Below, piece after piece: positions 9,049-17,701 of a stretch of 64,000 nt of DNA (positions are counted from its first letter, which is position 1; each line of letters begins with the position of its first letter). The stretch is from Bacteroidota bacterium (GTDB lineage: Bacteria; Bacteroidota; Ignavibacteria; UBA10030; UBA8401), in the NCBI GenBank assembly GCA_021796215.1, contig JAJYOK010000001.1, forward strand, positions 434,001-498,000, given 5' to 3'. The translations under genes and the position numbers were made by a program. The notes under the pieces are model-generated. The model searched no databases. It saw only the letters and a list, made by a program, of their open reading frames with translations, and had not been told where the DNA came from.

Positions 9049-11439
9049 GTGAAGAATTTTAGAACGAAGTACGGATTTTTTTCGAAAGACGGAAAAGAAT
9101 ACATCATTACAACTCCGCGCACACCGCGTCCATGGATCAACGTCATCAGTAACGGAGATTATGGAATGACCATTTCACAGACCGGAAGCGGATATAGTTG
9201 GCGTACGCATGCGCAGTTAAATCGTATTACGCGGTGGGAGCAGGACCTGATTAAAGATGAATGGGGAAAGTACATTTATCTCCGAGACGAAAAAGGAAAT
9301 GTTTGGTCGGCAGGATGGAAGCCGGTATGCAATGAGCCCGATTTCTATGAGTGTCGTCATGGTATCGGTTATTCTGTCATTACATCAAAAAACTTTGGCA
9401 TTGAAACTGAGCTTCTGATCTTTCTTCCGAATGATGAACCGGTCGAAATCTGGAAACTTACCGTTCGGAATCATTCCCGAAAATCCCGCACGATAAACCT
9501 CTACACTTTTTTTGAGTGGGCGCTGGGCCGGTCTCCTGACTGGCATAGGGAATTTCATAAAACGTTTATCGAAACAGAGTACGACAAAAAAACTCATTCC
9601 ATTGTTGCGACAAAGCGATTATGGGAAGTGCCGACCGAGCGCGGGCATTGGAATACCGATTGGCCATTTACAGCATTTCATTCGTCAAACATTGCTCCGG
9701 CATCGTTCGATACGGACAAGGAAACATTTCTTGGAATGTACGGAAGCCAATCGCTGCCGGCAGGCGTTTCAGAAAAAAAGCTGAGCAAAAGAGAAGGCAA
9801 CTGGCTTGATCCAATCGCCAGTCTTCACGCAAGTCTTACGTTGAAGCCGAATGAAGAACAGGAAATTATTTATACGTTGGGCTGTGCTGACACGCGTGAA
9901 CAGGCAAGTGAACTTGCCCTTAAATATCACTCTGAAAAAAATGTCGAATCTGCTTTCAAACAAATGCAGGAACGGTGGGCTTCAATTCTCGGAACAATTG
10001 GGATTTCCACTCCTGACAATGCAATGAATGTAATGGAAAATACATGGTTGAAATATCAGGCAATTTCCGGCCGGATGTGGGGAAGGAGTGCATACTATCA
10101 GTCTGGCGGTGCGTACGGTTTTCGTGACCAACTGCAGGACAGTCAGATTTGGCTGCAGATCGATTCAGAGCAAACGAAATTGCAAATCCAATTGCACGCG
10201 CGGCATCAATTCAAAGAAGGGGATGTTTATCACTGGTGGCACCCGATGACAGAGGAAGGTCTGCGGAATCAAATTTCCGACAATTTGCTTTGGCTGCCGT
10301 ACATTATGAATATTTATCTTCAGGAGACTGGCGACAATTCAATCCTCGGCCTGACGGAACCATTCGTTGATGATGCGAAACCAGTGACGCTCTACGAGCA
10401 TTGTGTGAAAGCAATTGAGAAAGTACTTTCGAGGTTCAGTTCGCGCGGACTTCCTTTGATTGGCGCCGGTGATTGGAATGACGGCCTCAGTGCTGTCGGT
10501 TTGGAGATGAAAGGTGAATCAATTTGGCTTGGACATTTTCTATATCAAATCCTGCTCGATTTCTCTTCAATTGCTCAGAGGAAAAATGATTCAGCGCGGG
10601 CAGCACTATATTTTTCACGTTCGAAAGAACTGAAGGAAAAACTCAATGTGCTTGGTTGGGACGGAAAATATTATTACGGTGCAACAAAAGACAGCGGGGA
10701 AAAAATCGGCAGCAAAGAGAATGCCGAAGGCACAGTTTGGTTGAATCCTCAAACATGGGCAGTGATAGCCGGTGTTTCCGATGCGAAGCGTTCTGAGGAA
10801 GTGATGAATGTTGTAGAAGAAAAATTGGAAAAAGAAATCGGTCCCGTGTTATTATTTCCAGTGTATAAAACTCCGGATAAATATATCGGTTATTTGACCC
10901 GCTACGCTCCCGGAATGCGCGAAAACGGCGGAGTCTATACGCACGCTTCTACATGGGCAATAATTGCTGAAGCTATTCTTGGAAGAGGTGATGCCGCGTA
11001 TCGTTTGTATTCCAAACTCAATCCTATTCTTCGGGGAATGAAACCGGACACTTATTATGCAGAGCCGTATGTTACCTCCGGCAACATTGAAGGACCTGAA
11101 TCCGCTTTTTACGGACGCGGCGGTTGGACGTGGTATTCCGGTTCTGCGGCGTGGCTGTTTAAAGTCGGTTTCGAACGGATTCTCGGCATCAGAGCAACGC
11201 GGGATGGTTTGCTGATTGATCCGTGTATTCCGTCGAAGTGGAATGGTTTTAAGGCGAGAAGAATATTTCGCGGTGCAGAATATTCTGTCGAAGTCAAGAA
11301 TCCCAATCATGTTCAATGTGGTGTGAAAGAATTATGGATAGATGGAAAACTTCATTGCATGACAAATGCACCAAGAGAAAAGATAGTTCCGTCGTTTGAA
11401 AATGGAACATCTCACATTGTTGTTGCAATTTTAGGTTGA
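9049..11439 (+). CDS. GH94 glycoside phosphorylase (cellobiose/chitobiose phosphorylase-like)
   Basis: 796 residues, no signal peptide, so cytoplasmic. The N-terminus (KYGFFSKDGKEYIITTPRTPRPWINVISN, split across residues 7-35) and the later GAGDWNDGLSAVG (D475-D478 region) are hallmarks of GH94, whose GDWND motif carries the catalytic acid. These enzymes cleave a beta-linked glucoside with inorganic phosphate to give alpha-glucose 1-phosphate. The length of 796 fits disaccharide phosphorylases (about 800) better than the longer beta-1,2-oligoglucan or cellodextrin phosphorylases (about 980-1080). The linkage specificity cannot be read from motifs; neighbouring PF10091/GH144 genes point to beta-1,2-glucan products such as sophorose. 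GTG is the start; the 3' end nearly touches the next gene (11 nt gap), so the glucan genes are probably one operon. Confidence 0.88.
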   Translation: MKNFRTKYGFFSKDGKEYIITTPRTPRPWINVISNGDYGMTISQTGSGYSWRTHAQLNRITRWEQDLIKDEWGKYIYLRDEKGNVWSAGWKPVCNEPDFYECRHGIGYSVITSKNFGIETELLIFLPNDEPVEIWKLTVRNHSRKSRTINLYTFFEWALGRSPDWHREFHKTFIETEYDKKTHSIVATKRLWEVPTERGHWNTDWPFTAFHSSNIAPASFDTDKETFLGMYGSQSLPAGVSEKKLSKREGNWLDPIASLHASLTLKPNEEQEIIYTLGCADTREQASELALKYHSEKNVESAFKQMQERWASILGTIGISTPDNAMNVMENTWLKYQAISGRMWGRSAYYQSGGAYGFRDQLQDSQIWLQIDSEQTKLQIQLHARHQFKEGDVYHWWHPMTEEGLRNQISDNLLWLPYIMNIYLQETGDNSILGLTEPFVDDAKPVTLYEHCVKAIEKVLSRFSSRGLPLIGAGDWNDGLSAVGLEMKGESIWLGHFLYQILLDFSSIAQRKNDSARAALYFSRSKELKEKLNVLGWDGKYYYGATKDSGEKIGSKENAEGTVWLNPQTWAVIAGVSDAKRSEEVMNVVEEKLEKEIGPVLLFPVYKTPDKYIGYLTRYAPGMRENGGVYTHASTWAIIAEAILGRGDAAYRLYSKLNPILRGMKPDTYYAEPYVTSGNIEGPESAFYGRGGWTWYSGSAAWLFKVGFERILGIRATRDGLLIDPCIPSKWNGFKARRIFRGAEYSVEVKNPNHVQCGVKELWIDGKLHCMTNAPREKIVPSFENGTSHIVVAILG

Positions 11440-11450
11440 AAGAGGCTCGC

Positions 11451-13064
11451 ATGAAAACTATAAGCGCTATCATTTTCTTTTGTTCCTTTGTTTGCTCAAC
11501 GGCTTTTGCTCAATTGCCGAAAACGCAGACGCCGTTAACAACAGACGCATTGCTCGACACGATCCAGCATACGGCGTTTAATTTTTTTTGGAACCAGGCG
11601 AATCCCGCCAACGGACTTATTCGTGATAGGGCAAATGTCAACGGAACTTCAAGTGCAGCGTGCAGCATCGCGTCTGTCGGATTTGGCTTGTCGGCAATCT
11701 GCATCGGCGTTGATCATGGATGGGTGAGCAGAACGGCTGCACGAGACCGCGTCTTGACCACGCTGAAAACTTTTTGGTATGGACCGCAGGGCTACAGTAC
11801 AACAGGAGATATCGGCAACTTCGGTTTGTTTTATCATTTTCTCGATATGAACACTGCAACAAGAAACGGAGATACAGAGCTTTCAACAATTGATACAGCG
11901 TTGCTGCTTGCAGGCGTTATAGATGTGAAGCAATACTTTACTGGTTCGGATTCTTCCGAGACGTTGATTCGCCATCTTTCCGATTCGATCTATTATAGAA
12001 TGAATTGGAATTTGATGCGCAGCGGCAATCCGGGTATTTATATGGGATGGAAACCAGGAACAGGATTTACAGGGTACGGGCAATGGATCGGTTACAACGA
12101 AGCATCCATCATGTATATTCTCGCACTCGGTTCGCCGACTCATCCGGTTGATTATACCGCATGGCAGGAATGGACCAGTGGCTATCCATATGGAAGTCAG
12201 TACGGTTACACGTACGTTAATTTTCCGCCGTTGTTCGGTCATCAGTATTCTCAATGCTGGATTGATTACAGGAATATCGCCGATGACTACATGAAAAATC
12301 ATAACCTGAATTATTTTGAAAACTCCCGACGCGCGACGCTTGCGCAGCGTGCATACTCGATTGCCAATCCAGGAGGCTTTGCCGGCTACGGCGATTCATT
12401 GTGGGGAATTACTGCGAGTGATACGCCATCCGGCTATAAAGCACGCGGCGCGCCTCCGGCACAAGACGACGACGGAACAATTACTCCCACGGCACCCGTT
12501 AGCTCAATTGCATTTGCTCCGGAAGTCGTCATTCCAGTGATTTACAAAATGTGGAATACGTATGGTTCGCAGTTGTGGACGCAGTATGGTTTTCGTGATG
12601 CGTTTAATTTGTCTCTGAATTGGTGGGACTCTGATGTTATCGGCATAGATCAAGGTCCGATGATTATTATGATTGAAAACTACCGCACGCAGAGAGTATG
12701 GAACCGTTTCATGCAGAATCCGGATGTGCAGCGCGGTTTGCAGGCAGCAAAATTCACAACGGTTTCTGATGTGCAGCCGGCGAAATCTTTCCCGAAAAAC
12801 TTTTCATTATATCAAAATTATCCGAACCCCTTCAATCCAACGACGCTGATAACATACCAGCTTCCAAAGAAAAGTTTTGTGCGGCTCGAAGTGTATAATT
12901 TAATCGGCGCAAAAATCGCGACACTTGTCAATAACACTCAGGAAACCGGCATTCACAATGCAGTGTTTGCTGCCAGTACGTATAATCTTGCCAGCGGGAT
13001 TTATTTCTATAAATTATCTGCGGGAAACTTCCTCGCAGTAAAAAAAATGACCTACCTCAAATAG
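11451..13064 (+). CDS. PF10091/GH144-like endo-beta-glucanase with T9SS sorting domain
   Basis: 537 residues from ATG 11451, which has GAGG 6 nt upstream; a TTG 15 nt earlier overlaps the GH94 stop and is less likely. A signal peptide (IIFFCSFVCSTAFAQ) is followed by the glycoamylase-like PF10091 domain (about 35-425) with HTAFNFFWNQANPANGLI, STIDTALLLAG, ENSRRATLAQRAYSI, GITASD and GIDQGP. Characterised family members (GH144, from Chitinophaga pinensis) are endo-beta-1,2-glucanases, and the same domain occurs with a GH94 domain in cyclic beta-1,2-glucan synthases. The last 85 residues are a T9SS sorting domain (YPNPFNPTTLITYQLP ... VKKMTYLK), so this paralogue acts outside the outer membrane. 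It is presumably the first enzyme to attack polymer; glucan linkage is inferred. Confidence 0.85.
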   Translation: MKTISAIIFFCSFVCSTAFAQLPKTQTPLTTDALLDTIQHTAFNFFWNQANPANGLIRDRANVNGTSSAACSIASVGFGLSAICIGVDHGWVSRTAARDRVLTTLKTFWYGPQGYSTTGDIGNFGLFYHFLDMNTATRNGDTELSTIDTALLLAGVIDVKQYFTGSDSSETLIRHLSDSIYYRMNWNLMRSGNPGIYMGWKPGTGFTGYGQWIGYNEASIMYILALGSPTHPVDYTAWQEWTSGYPYGSQYGYTYVNFPPLFGHQYSQCWIDYRNIADDYMKNHNLNYFENSRRATLAQRAYSIANPGGFAGYGDSLWGITASDTPSGYKARGAPPAQDDDGTITPTAPVSSIAFAPEVVIPVIYKMWNTYGSQLWTQYGFRDAFNLSLNWWDSDVIGIDQGPMIIMIENYRTQRVWNRFMQNPDVQRGLQAAKFTTVSDVQPAKSFPKNFSLYQNYPNPFNPTTLITYQLPKKSFVRLEVYNLIGAKIATLVNNTQETGIHNAVFAASTYNLASGIYFYKLSAGNFLAVKKMTYLK

Positions 13065-13070
13065 ACCGTC

Positions 13071-14435
13071 ATGAAAAAAAAACTTGCCAGTTTTTTCATC
13101 GCTCTGTTGTTCATTTCTGTGAATGCAGAGGCGAAAGTGCAGGGGGACGCATTTCTCGATTCGCTTGAACATCGCACGTTCAATTTCTTTTGGGAAACGA
13201 CAAATCCTGCCAACGGATTGACGCCTGATCGCTTTCCGACGAAATCATTTTCAAGCATTGCCGCCGTCGGCTTTGCGTTAACAGCTTATCCGATCGGTAT
13301 TGAACGCGGATACATCACGCGTGAGCAGGCGATTGGGCGTGTGCTGACCACGCTGCGTTTTTTTTGGAACGCAAAAATGGGAATTGATAAAACCGGTACG
13401 ACCGGCTATAAGGGATTTTATTATCATTTCCTTAACATGAATTCCGGAACTCGTTTTGGCGATGTTGAGGTTTCGACGATTGATTCTGCATTACTTATGT
13501 ATGGTGCGCTGTTCTGCCAGACATATTTTGATCGGAATACTTCTGAAGAAAAAGAAATTCGCTCCCTTGCCGATTCATTATACCGGCGAATGGACTGGCA
13601 TTCGATGCAGCGCGACAAGCCGCTCGTCAACATGGGTTGGACGCCTGAAGAAGGTTACGCCAAATTAAATTGGGAAGGAATGAACGAAGCGGCATTCTTG
13701 TACATTCTAGCGCTTGGCTCGCCAACGTTTCCAATTGAAAGCGAAGCGTGGACGGCATGGACGAAGACTTACATTTGGGCAAAATATTATGGGATGGAAT
13801 TTATCAGCTTCGGTCCGTTGTTTGGCCACCAATTCTCACATTGTTGGATAGATTTTCGCGGCATCTATGATGACTACATGCGAAAAAAGGGAATCGATTA
13901 TTTCGAAAATTCCCGCCGCGCAACATTGTCGCAGCGTGAATATGCAATTGAAAATCCACTTCACTACAAAGATTACAGTGATTCAATTTGGGGATTTACT
14001 GCGTCCGATGGACCCGGCGATACAACAATTATTATTGACGGTGTGAAAAGAAGATTTCAGGGATACACCGCTCATGGTGTATCGTTTGATTGGGTGAATG
14101 ACGACGGCACGATTACGCCCGAAGCGCCGGGCGGATCAATTCCCTTTGCGCCTGATGTGTGCATTGCATCATTGAAAGCAATGGAAGAAAAATACGGCGA
14201 TCATCTCTGGAGAAAATACGGATTCGTAGATGCGTTCAATCCAACATTTCCGTCGAGCGACGGTTTTGGTTGGTTTGATCATGATTATTTGGGAATTGAT
14301 CAAGGGCCGATTCTTTTAATGCTCGAAAATTATCGCAGCGGATTTATTTGGAATATAATGAAAAAAAATCCGTACATCGTTAAGGGGCTTCTTCGCGCCG
14401 GATTTTCCGGCGGATGGCTTGAGGGAAAGCAATGA
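13071..14435 (+). CDS. PF10091/GH144-like endo-beta-glucanase, no T9SS tail
   Basis: 454 residues, a paralogue of the preceding gene sharing the blocks HRTFNFFWETTNPANGL, STIDSALLMYG, ENSRRATLSQREYAI, GFTASD and GIDQGP. It has a short signal peptide (LASFFIALLFISVNAEA) but ends after the catalytic domain, so it should stay in the periplasm or be secreted by another route. The start ATG follows the previous stop by 6 nt, and its own stop overlaps the next start (ATGA). The pair suggests a two-compartment plan: one enzyme cuts polymer outside the cell, the other trims imported oligosaccharides. Activity on beta-1,2-glucan is inferred from family knowledge. Confidence 0.83.
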   Translation: MKKKLASFFIALLFISVNAEAKVQGDAFLDSLEHRTFNFFWETTNPANGLTPDRFPTKSFSSIAAVGFALTAYPIGIERGYITREQAIGRVLTTLRFFWNAKMGIDKTGTTGYKGFYYHFLNMNSGTRFGDVEVSTIDSALLMYGALFCQTYFDRNTSEEKEIRSLADSLYRRMDWHSMQRDKPLVNMGWTPEEGYAKLNWEGMNEAAFLYILALGSPTFPIESEAWTAWTKTYIWAKYYGMEFISFGPLFGHQFSHCWIDFRGIYDDYMRKKGIDYFENSRRATLSQREYAIENPLHYKDYSDSIWGFTASDGPGDTTIIIDGVKRRFQGYTAHGVSFDWVNDDGTITPEAPGGSIPFAPDVCIASLKAMEEKYGDHLWRKYGFVDAFNPTFPSSDGFGWFDHDYLGIDQGPILLMLENYRSGFIWNIMKKNPYIVKGLLRAGFSGGWLEGKQ

Positions 14436-17400
14436 ACAGTTATCGAGGAGCAACGATCAGCGGCAAATTACCAGGTGCCAAATTCTGTTCCGAAAGCCGG
14501 ATACTGATTGCTGTTTTCTGGTCACTGTTTTTTTTCACTTCAGCACCATTGTCTGCACAAAGCACCATTCTTGATAATTTTGAATCGCTGAACGGCTGGA
14601 CGCCAATCACGTCCGACGGCGTTACGATGTCAATTGAGAGCGCACAGGGGAAAATTGGCAAAGCGATGGCGATTCATTTTGAGTTTCACGGAGGCTCCGG
14701 TTACGCCATTGCTGAGAAAAAATTTCCCCTCGACCTTCCCGGCAATTATAGATTCACATTTTGTTATCGCGGCGAAACTCCGGTCAATAATTTCGAATTT
14801 AAGCTGATTGATTCTGCCGAGAACGTGTACTGGATCAAGCAATTGAACATTAATTATCCGCGGGAATGGACAAAGAAAGCGATTAGCAAACGCAACATTA
14901 CTTTTGCGTGGGGACCGGCTGGCGGAGGAATGATCCATAAAGTTGATAAAATTCAATTTGTCGTCTCAGCCGGAACTGGCGGGAAAGGAACAATTTATAT
15001 TGATGAATTTAAGCTTCAGAAGATGGAGCCCGATTCTATTCCGCCTCCTTTGCCGGTTTCTTCGGCATCCTCATTCAGAAAAAATCATAAACCGGGGTTT
15101 GCACTTGATAATAATCCGGGGACGAACTGGGAAAGTGAAGGTTCAATTAAACAGCAATGGTTTCTTCTTGATTGTCAAAAAGTCCGCGAGCTTGGCGGTT
15201 TGACAATTGATTGGAACGGAAAAGCTTTTGCTCGTCATTATCAAGTTGAACTTTCCGATGACGAAAAAGAATGGACAAAAAGCTATGAAGTATTTAACGG
15301 CAACGGCGGTCGCGATTATATTTATCTTCCCGGCGCCGAAGCCCGATATATTAAGCTCAATTTTATTGGCGGCAATCAAGGAAACACGTACAGCATTTCA
15401 CGCATAGCAATTCGAAGTTTCGATTTTGGCAGTTCGTTAAACGCATTTTACGATTCTGTTGCGCACGATGCGCCTGCCGGATTTTACCCAAAATATTTTT
15501 CGAACCGGCAATCATATTGGACGCTCATTGGCGCAAGCGGTGATACAAAAGAAGCGTTGATGAATGAAGAAGGGCAAATTGAAGTTGACAAATCAAGCTT
15601 TTCATTGGAGCCATTTCTCTTTATTAACGATTCACTTGTAACGTGGAATGATGTTGAATTAAAGCAATCGCTCGACCAAGAATATTTACCTATCCCTACA
15701 GTTGAGTGGAAACGTAATGGTATTCAATTACGCATTACTGGTTTTGCAGAGGGGAAGGAAGACGCTTCTGTGCTGGTCGCACGGTACCGGGTTAAGTACT
15801 TTGGCTCTAAAAGAATGAAAGGGAAATTGTTTGTTGCGATTCGCCCGTTTCAGGTGAATCCGCCGTGGCAGTTTCTCAACAGCGTAGGCGGAGCTGCAGA
15901 AATTTCGAACGTCGCTTATCACAGCGGAGTTGTTCGCGTCAATAATGATAAGGAAGTAATTCCATTCAGCGCACCAAGCGATTTCGGCGCTGCCGAATTT
16001 GATGCCGGCGACATCACTGAATATCTTTCTCGCGGAATTGTCCCGAAGCAAAAAAATGTCGCCGATCATTTCAAACATGCGTCAGCGGCATTGGAATATC
16101 AATTTGATCTTGCACCGGGAGACGAAAAGGAATTTGATGTTGCTGTCCCGTTTCACGGCTATTCAGATGGTTTCCACCTTAAAGATGGAGACCATCTGGT
16201 TCAGCAGAAGTTTGATGAGACAAAAAATTTTTGGAAAGCTAAAGTCAATTCGTTTGACATTGAGCTTCCCGGTTCTGCTCAGGAAATCATCAACACAGTG
16301 AAATCGAATCTTGCGTATATCCTTATCAATCGTGACGGCCCTGCAATTCAACCCGGTTCGCGTTCGTACGAACGCTCGTGGATTCGTGATGGCGCGCTGA
16401 CTTCGACGGCTTTGCTGGAATGCGGCGATGCGGATGAAGTGCGCCAATTCATTGATTGGTATGCAAAATATATTTACCCGAATGGAAAGGTACCGTGCGT
16501 CGTTGATACACGCGGCGCCGATCCCGTCCCAGAAAATGATAGCCACGGAGAATTTATTTATGCCGTTCTGCAATATTTTCGCTTTACTCATGACACGACA
16601 TGGCTGCGTGGAAAATTCCCTGATGTCATAAAAGTTGTTCGTTATATTCAATTTCTGCGCTCTCAACGAATGACAGACAAGTATCGCACAGGTACACCAG
16701 AGGAACGTGCGTGTTACGGACTTGTTCCCGAATCAATCAGTCACGAAGGTTACTCAAATCATCCGGAACATTCGTACTGGGATGATTTTTTTACTCTCCG
16801 CGGATTGAAAGATGCAGTGACTATTGCATTTGTTGTTGGAGATGAAAAACTCGAAAAAGAGTTTGCTTCAGAGCGCGACGATTTCCGCCGATGCTTGTAT
16901 GCCTCGATGAAACAGGCGATGCAGAATAAGAAAATAGATTACATTCCCGGTTGCGTTGAGCTCGGCGATTTCGATGCGACATCAACAACGATTGGAATTG
17001 ATCCCGGCGGTGAACTCGACAGCATACCGGAGCCGCAGTTGCGCAACACGTTTCAAAAATATTATTCCTTTTTCCAACAGCGTGAGAAGAATGAAATTGA
17101 ATGGACCGCCTACACGCCGTATGAAACGCGGATTATCGGCTCGTTTGTCCGCTTGGGCGGACGGGAGAAAGCTCAAGCGTTAACAAAATTTTTTATGCAT
17201 GACCGCCGTCCAGCTGCGTGGAACGAATGGGCAGAAGTGGTGTGGAAAGATCGTAATACTCCGAAATTTATCGGCGACATGCCGCATACGTGGGTCGGCT
17301 CGGATTTCATTCGCTCTGTTCGCTCAATGTTCGTGTACGAGCGGGAGCAAGACACATCGTTGGTCATCGGTGCGGGAATTCCTGAAAGCTGGATTAGCGG

Positions 17401-17701
17401 CACGAATCGGGTCGTCGTTAAGAATTTGCCGACGTACTATGGATCGTTAAATTATACCGTTTCCTCCAAAGGAAATTCTATTGTATATTCTTTTTCAGGA
17501 ACAATTGATCTCTCACAAACTCATCTTGTGGTTACTTCGCCGCGTAATGCGACAGTCCGCGAAGCGATTGTGAATGGCAAAGTTTCGGCGATCCAAAATG
17601 ATAACACAGTTGATGTGAGAGAATTTCCGGTGGCGCCTGTGTCGCTGTCTCCTTTAGCGCCATCTTCGACATTTTCAGTAACGGTTGAATTGGAGTATTG
17701 A
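14432..17701 (+). CDS. Secreted multidomain protein: CBM-like, discoidin (F5/8C) and (alpha/alpha)6-barrel glycosidase-like domains
   Basis: 1089 residues, starting at ATG overlapping the upstream TGA by 4 nt. A hydrophobic stretch (ILIAVFWSLFFFTSAPLSAQ, residues about 25-44) is a signal peptide. Residues 45-200 resemble a CBM11/CIA30-like sandwich (LDNFESLNGW ... GTIYIDEFKL). Residues 210-335 match an F5/8C discoidin domain (ALDNNPGTNWESEG ... ARYIKLNFIGG). After a beta-rich region, residues 630-1000 look like a helical (alpha/alpha)6 toroid, with RSYERSWIRDGALTSTALLE, DSHGEFIYAVLQYF and HTWVGSDFIRSVRSM. Such barrels occur in GH15, GH63 and related families; the WIRDG segment is typical. I cannot assign a GH family. 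The location inside a GH94/GH144 cluster suggests exo-acting processing of the same glucan. No T9SS tail is present. Confidence 0.7.
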   Translation: MNSYRGATISGKLPGAKFCSESRILIAVFWSLFFFTSAPLSAQSTILDNFESLNGWTPITSDGVTMSIESAQGKIGKAMAIHFEFHGGSGYAIAEKKFPLDLPGNYRFTFCYRGETPVNNFEFKLIDSAENVYWIKQLNINYPREWTKKAISKRNITFAWGPAGGGMIHKVDKIQFVVSAGTGGKGTIYIDEFKLQKMEPDSIPPPLPVSSASSFRKNHKPGFALDNNPGTNWESEGSIKQQWFLLDCQKVRELGGLTIDWNGKAFARHYQVELSDDEKEWTKSYEVFNGNGGRDYIYLPGAEARYIKLNFIGGNQGNTYSISRIAIRSFDFGSSLNAFYDSVAHDAPAGFYPKYFSNRQSYWTLIGASGDTKEALMNEEGQIEVDKSSFSLEPFLFINDSLVTWNDVELKQSLDQEYLPIPTVEWKRNGIQLRITGFAEGKEDASVLVARYRVKYFGSKRMKGKLFVAIRPFQVNPPWQFLNSVGGAAEISNVAYHSGVVRVNNDKEVIPFSAPSDFGAAEFDAGDITEYLSRGIVPKQKNVADHFKHASAALEYQFDLAPGDEKEFDVAVPFHGYSDGFHLKDGDHLVQQKFDETKNFWKAKVNSFDIELPGSAQEIINTVKSNLAYILINRDGPAIQPGSRSYERSWIRDGALTSTALLECGDADEVRQFIDWYAKYIYPNGKVPCVVDTRGADPVPENDSHGEFIYAVLQYFRFTHDTTWLRGKFPDVIKVVRYIQFLRSQRMTDKYRTGTPEERACYGLVPESISHEGYSNHPEHSYWDDFFTLRGLKDAVTIAFVVGDEKLEKEFASERDDFRRCLYASMKQAMQNKKIDYIPGCVELGDFDATSTTIGIDPGGELDSIPEPQLRNTFQKYYSFFQQREKNEIEWTAYTPYETRIIGSFVRLGGREKAQALTKFFMHDRRPAAWNEWAEVVWKDRNTPKFIGDMPHTWVGSDFIRSVRSMFVYEREQDTSLVIGAGIPESWISGTNRVVVKNLPTYYGSLNYTVSSKGNSIVYSFSGTIDLSQTHLVVTSPRNATVREAIVNGKVSAIQNDNTVDVREFPVAPVSLSPLAPSSTFSVTVELEY

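Noticed and set aside
11451-14435. True GH15 glucoamylases
   Set aside because: The domain is the glycoamylase-like PF10091 type; characterised relatives are endo-beta-1,2-glucanases and the sequence lacks GH15 motifs.
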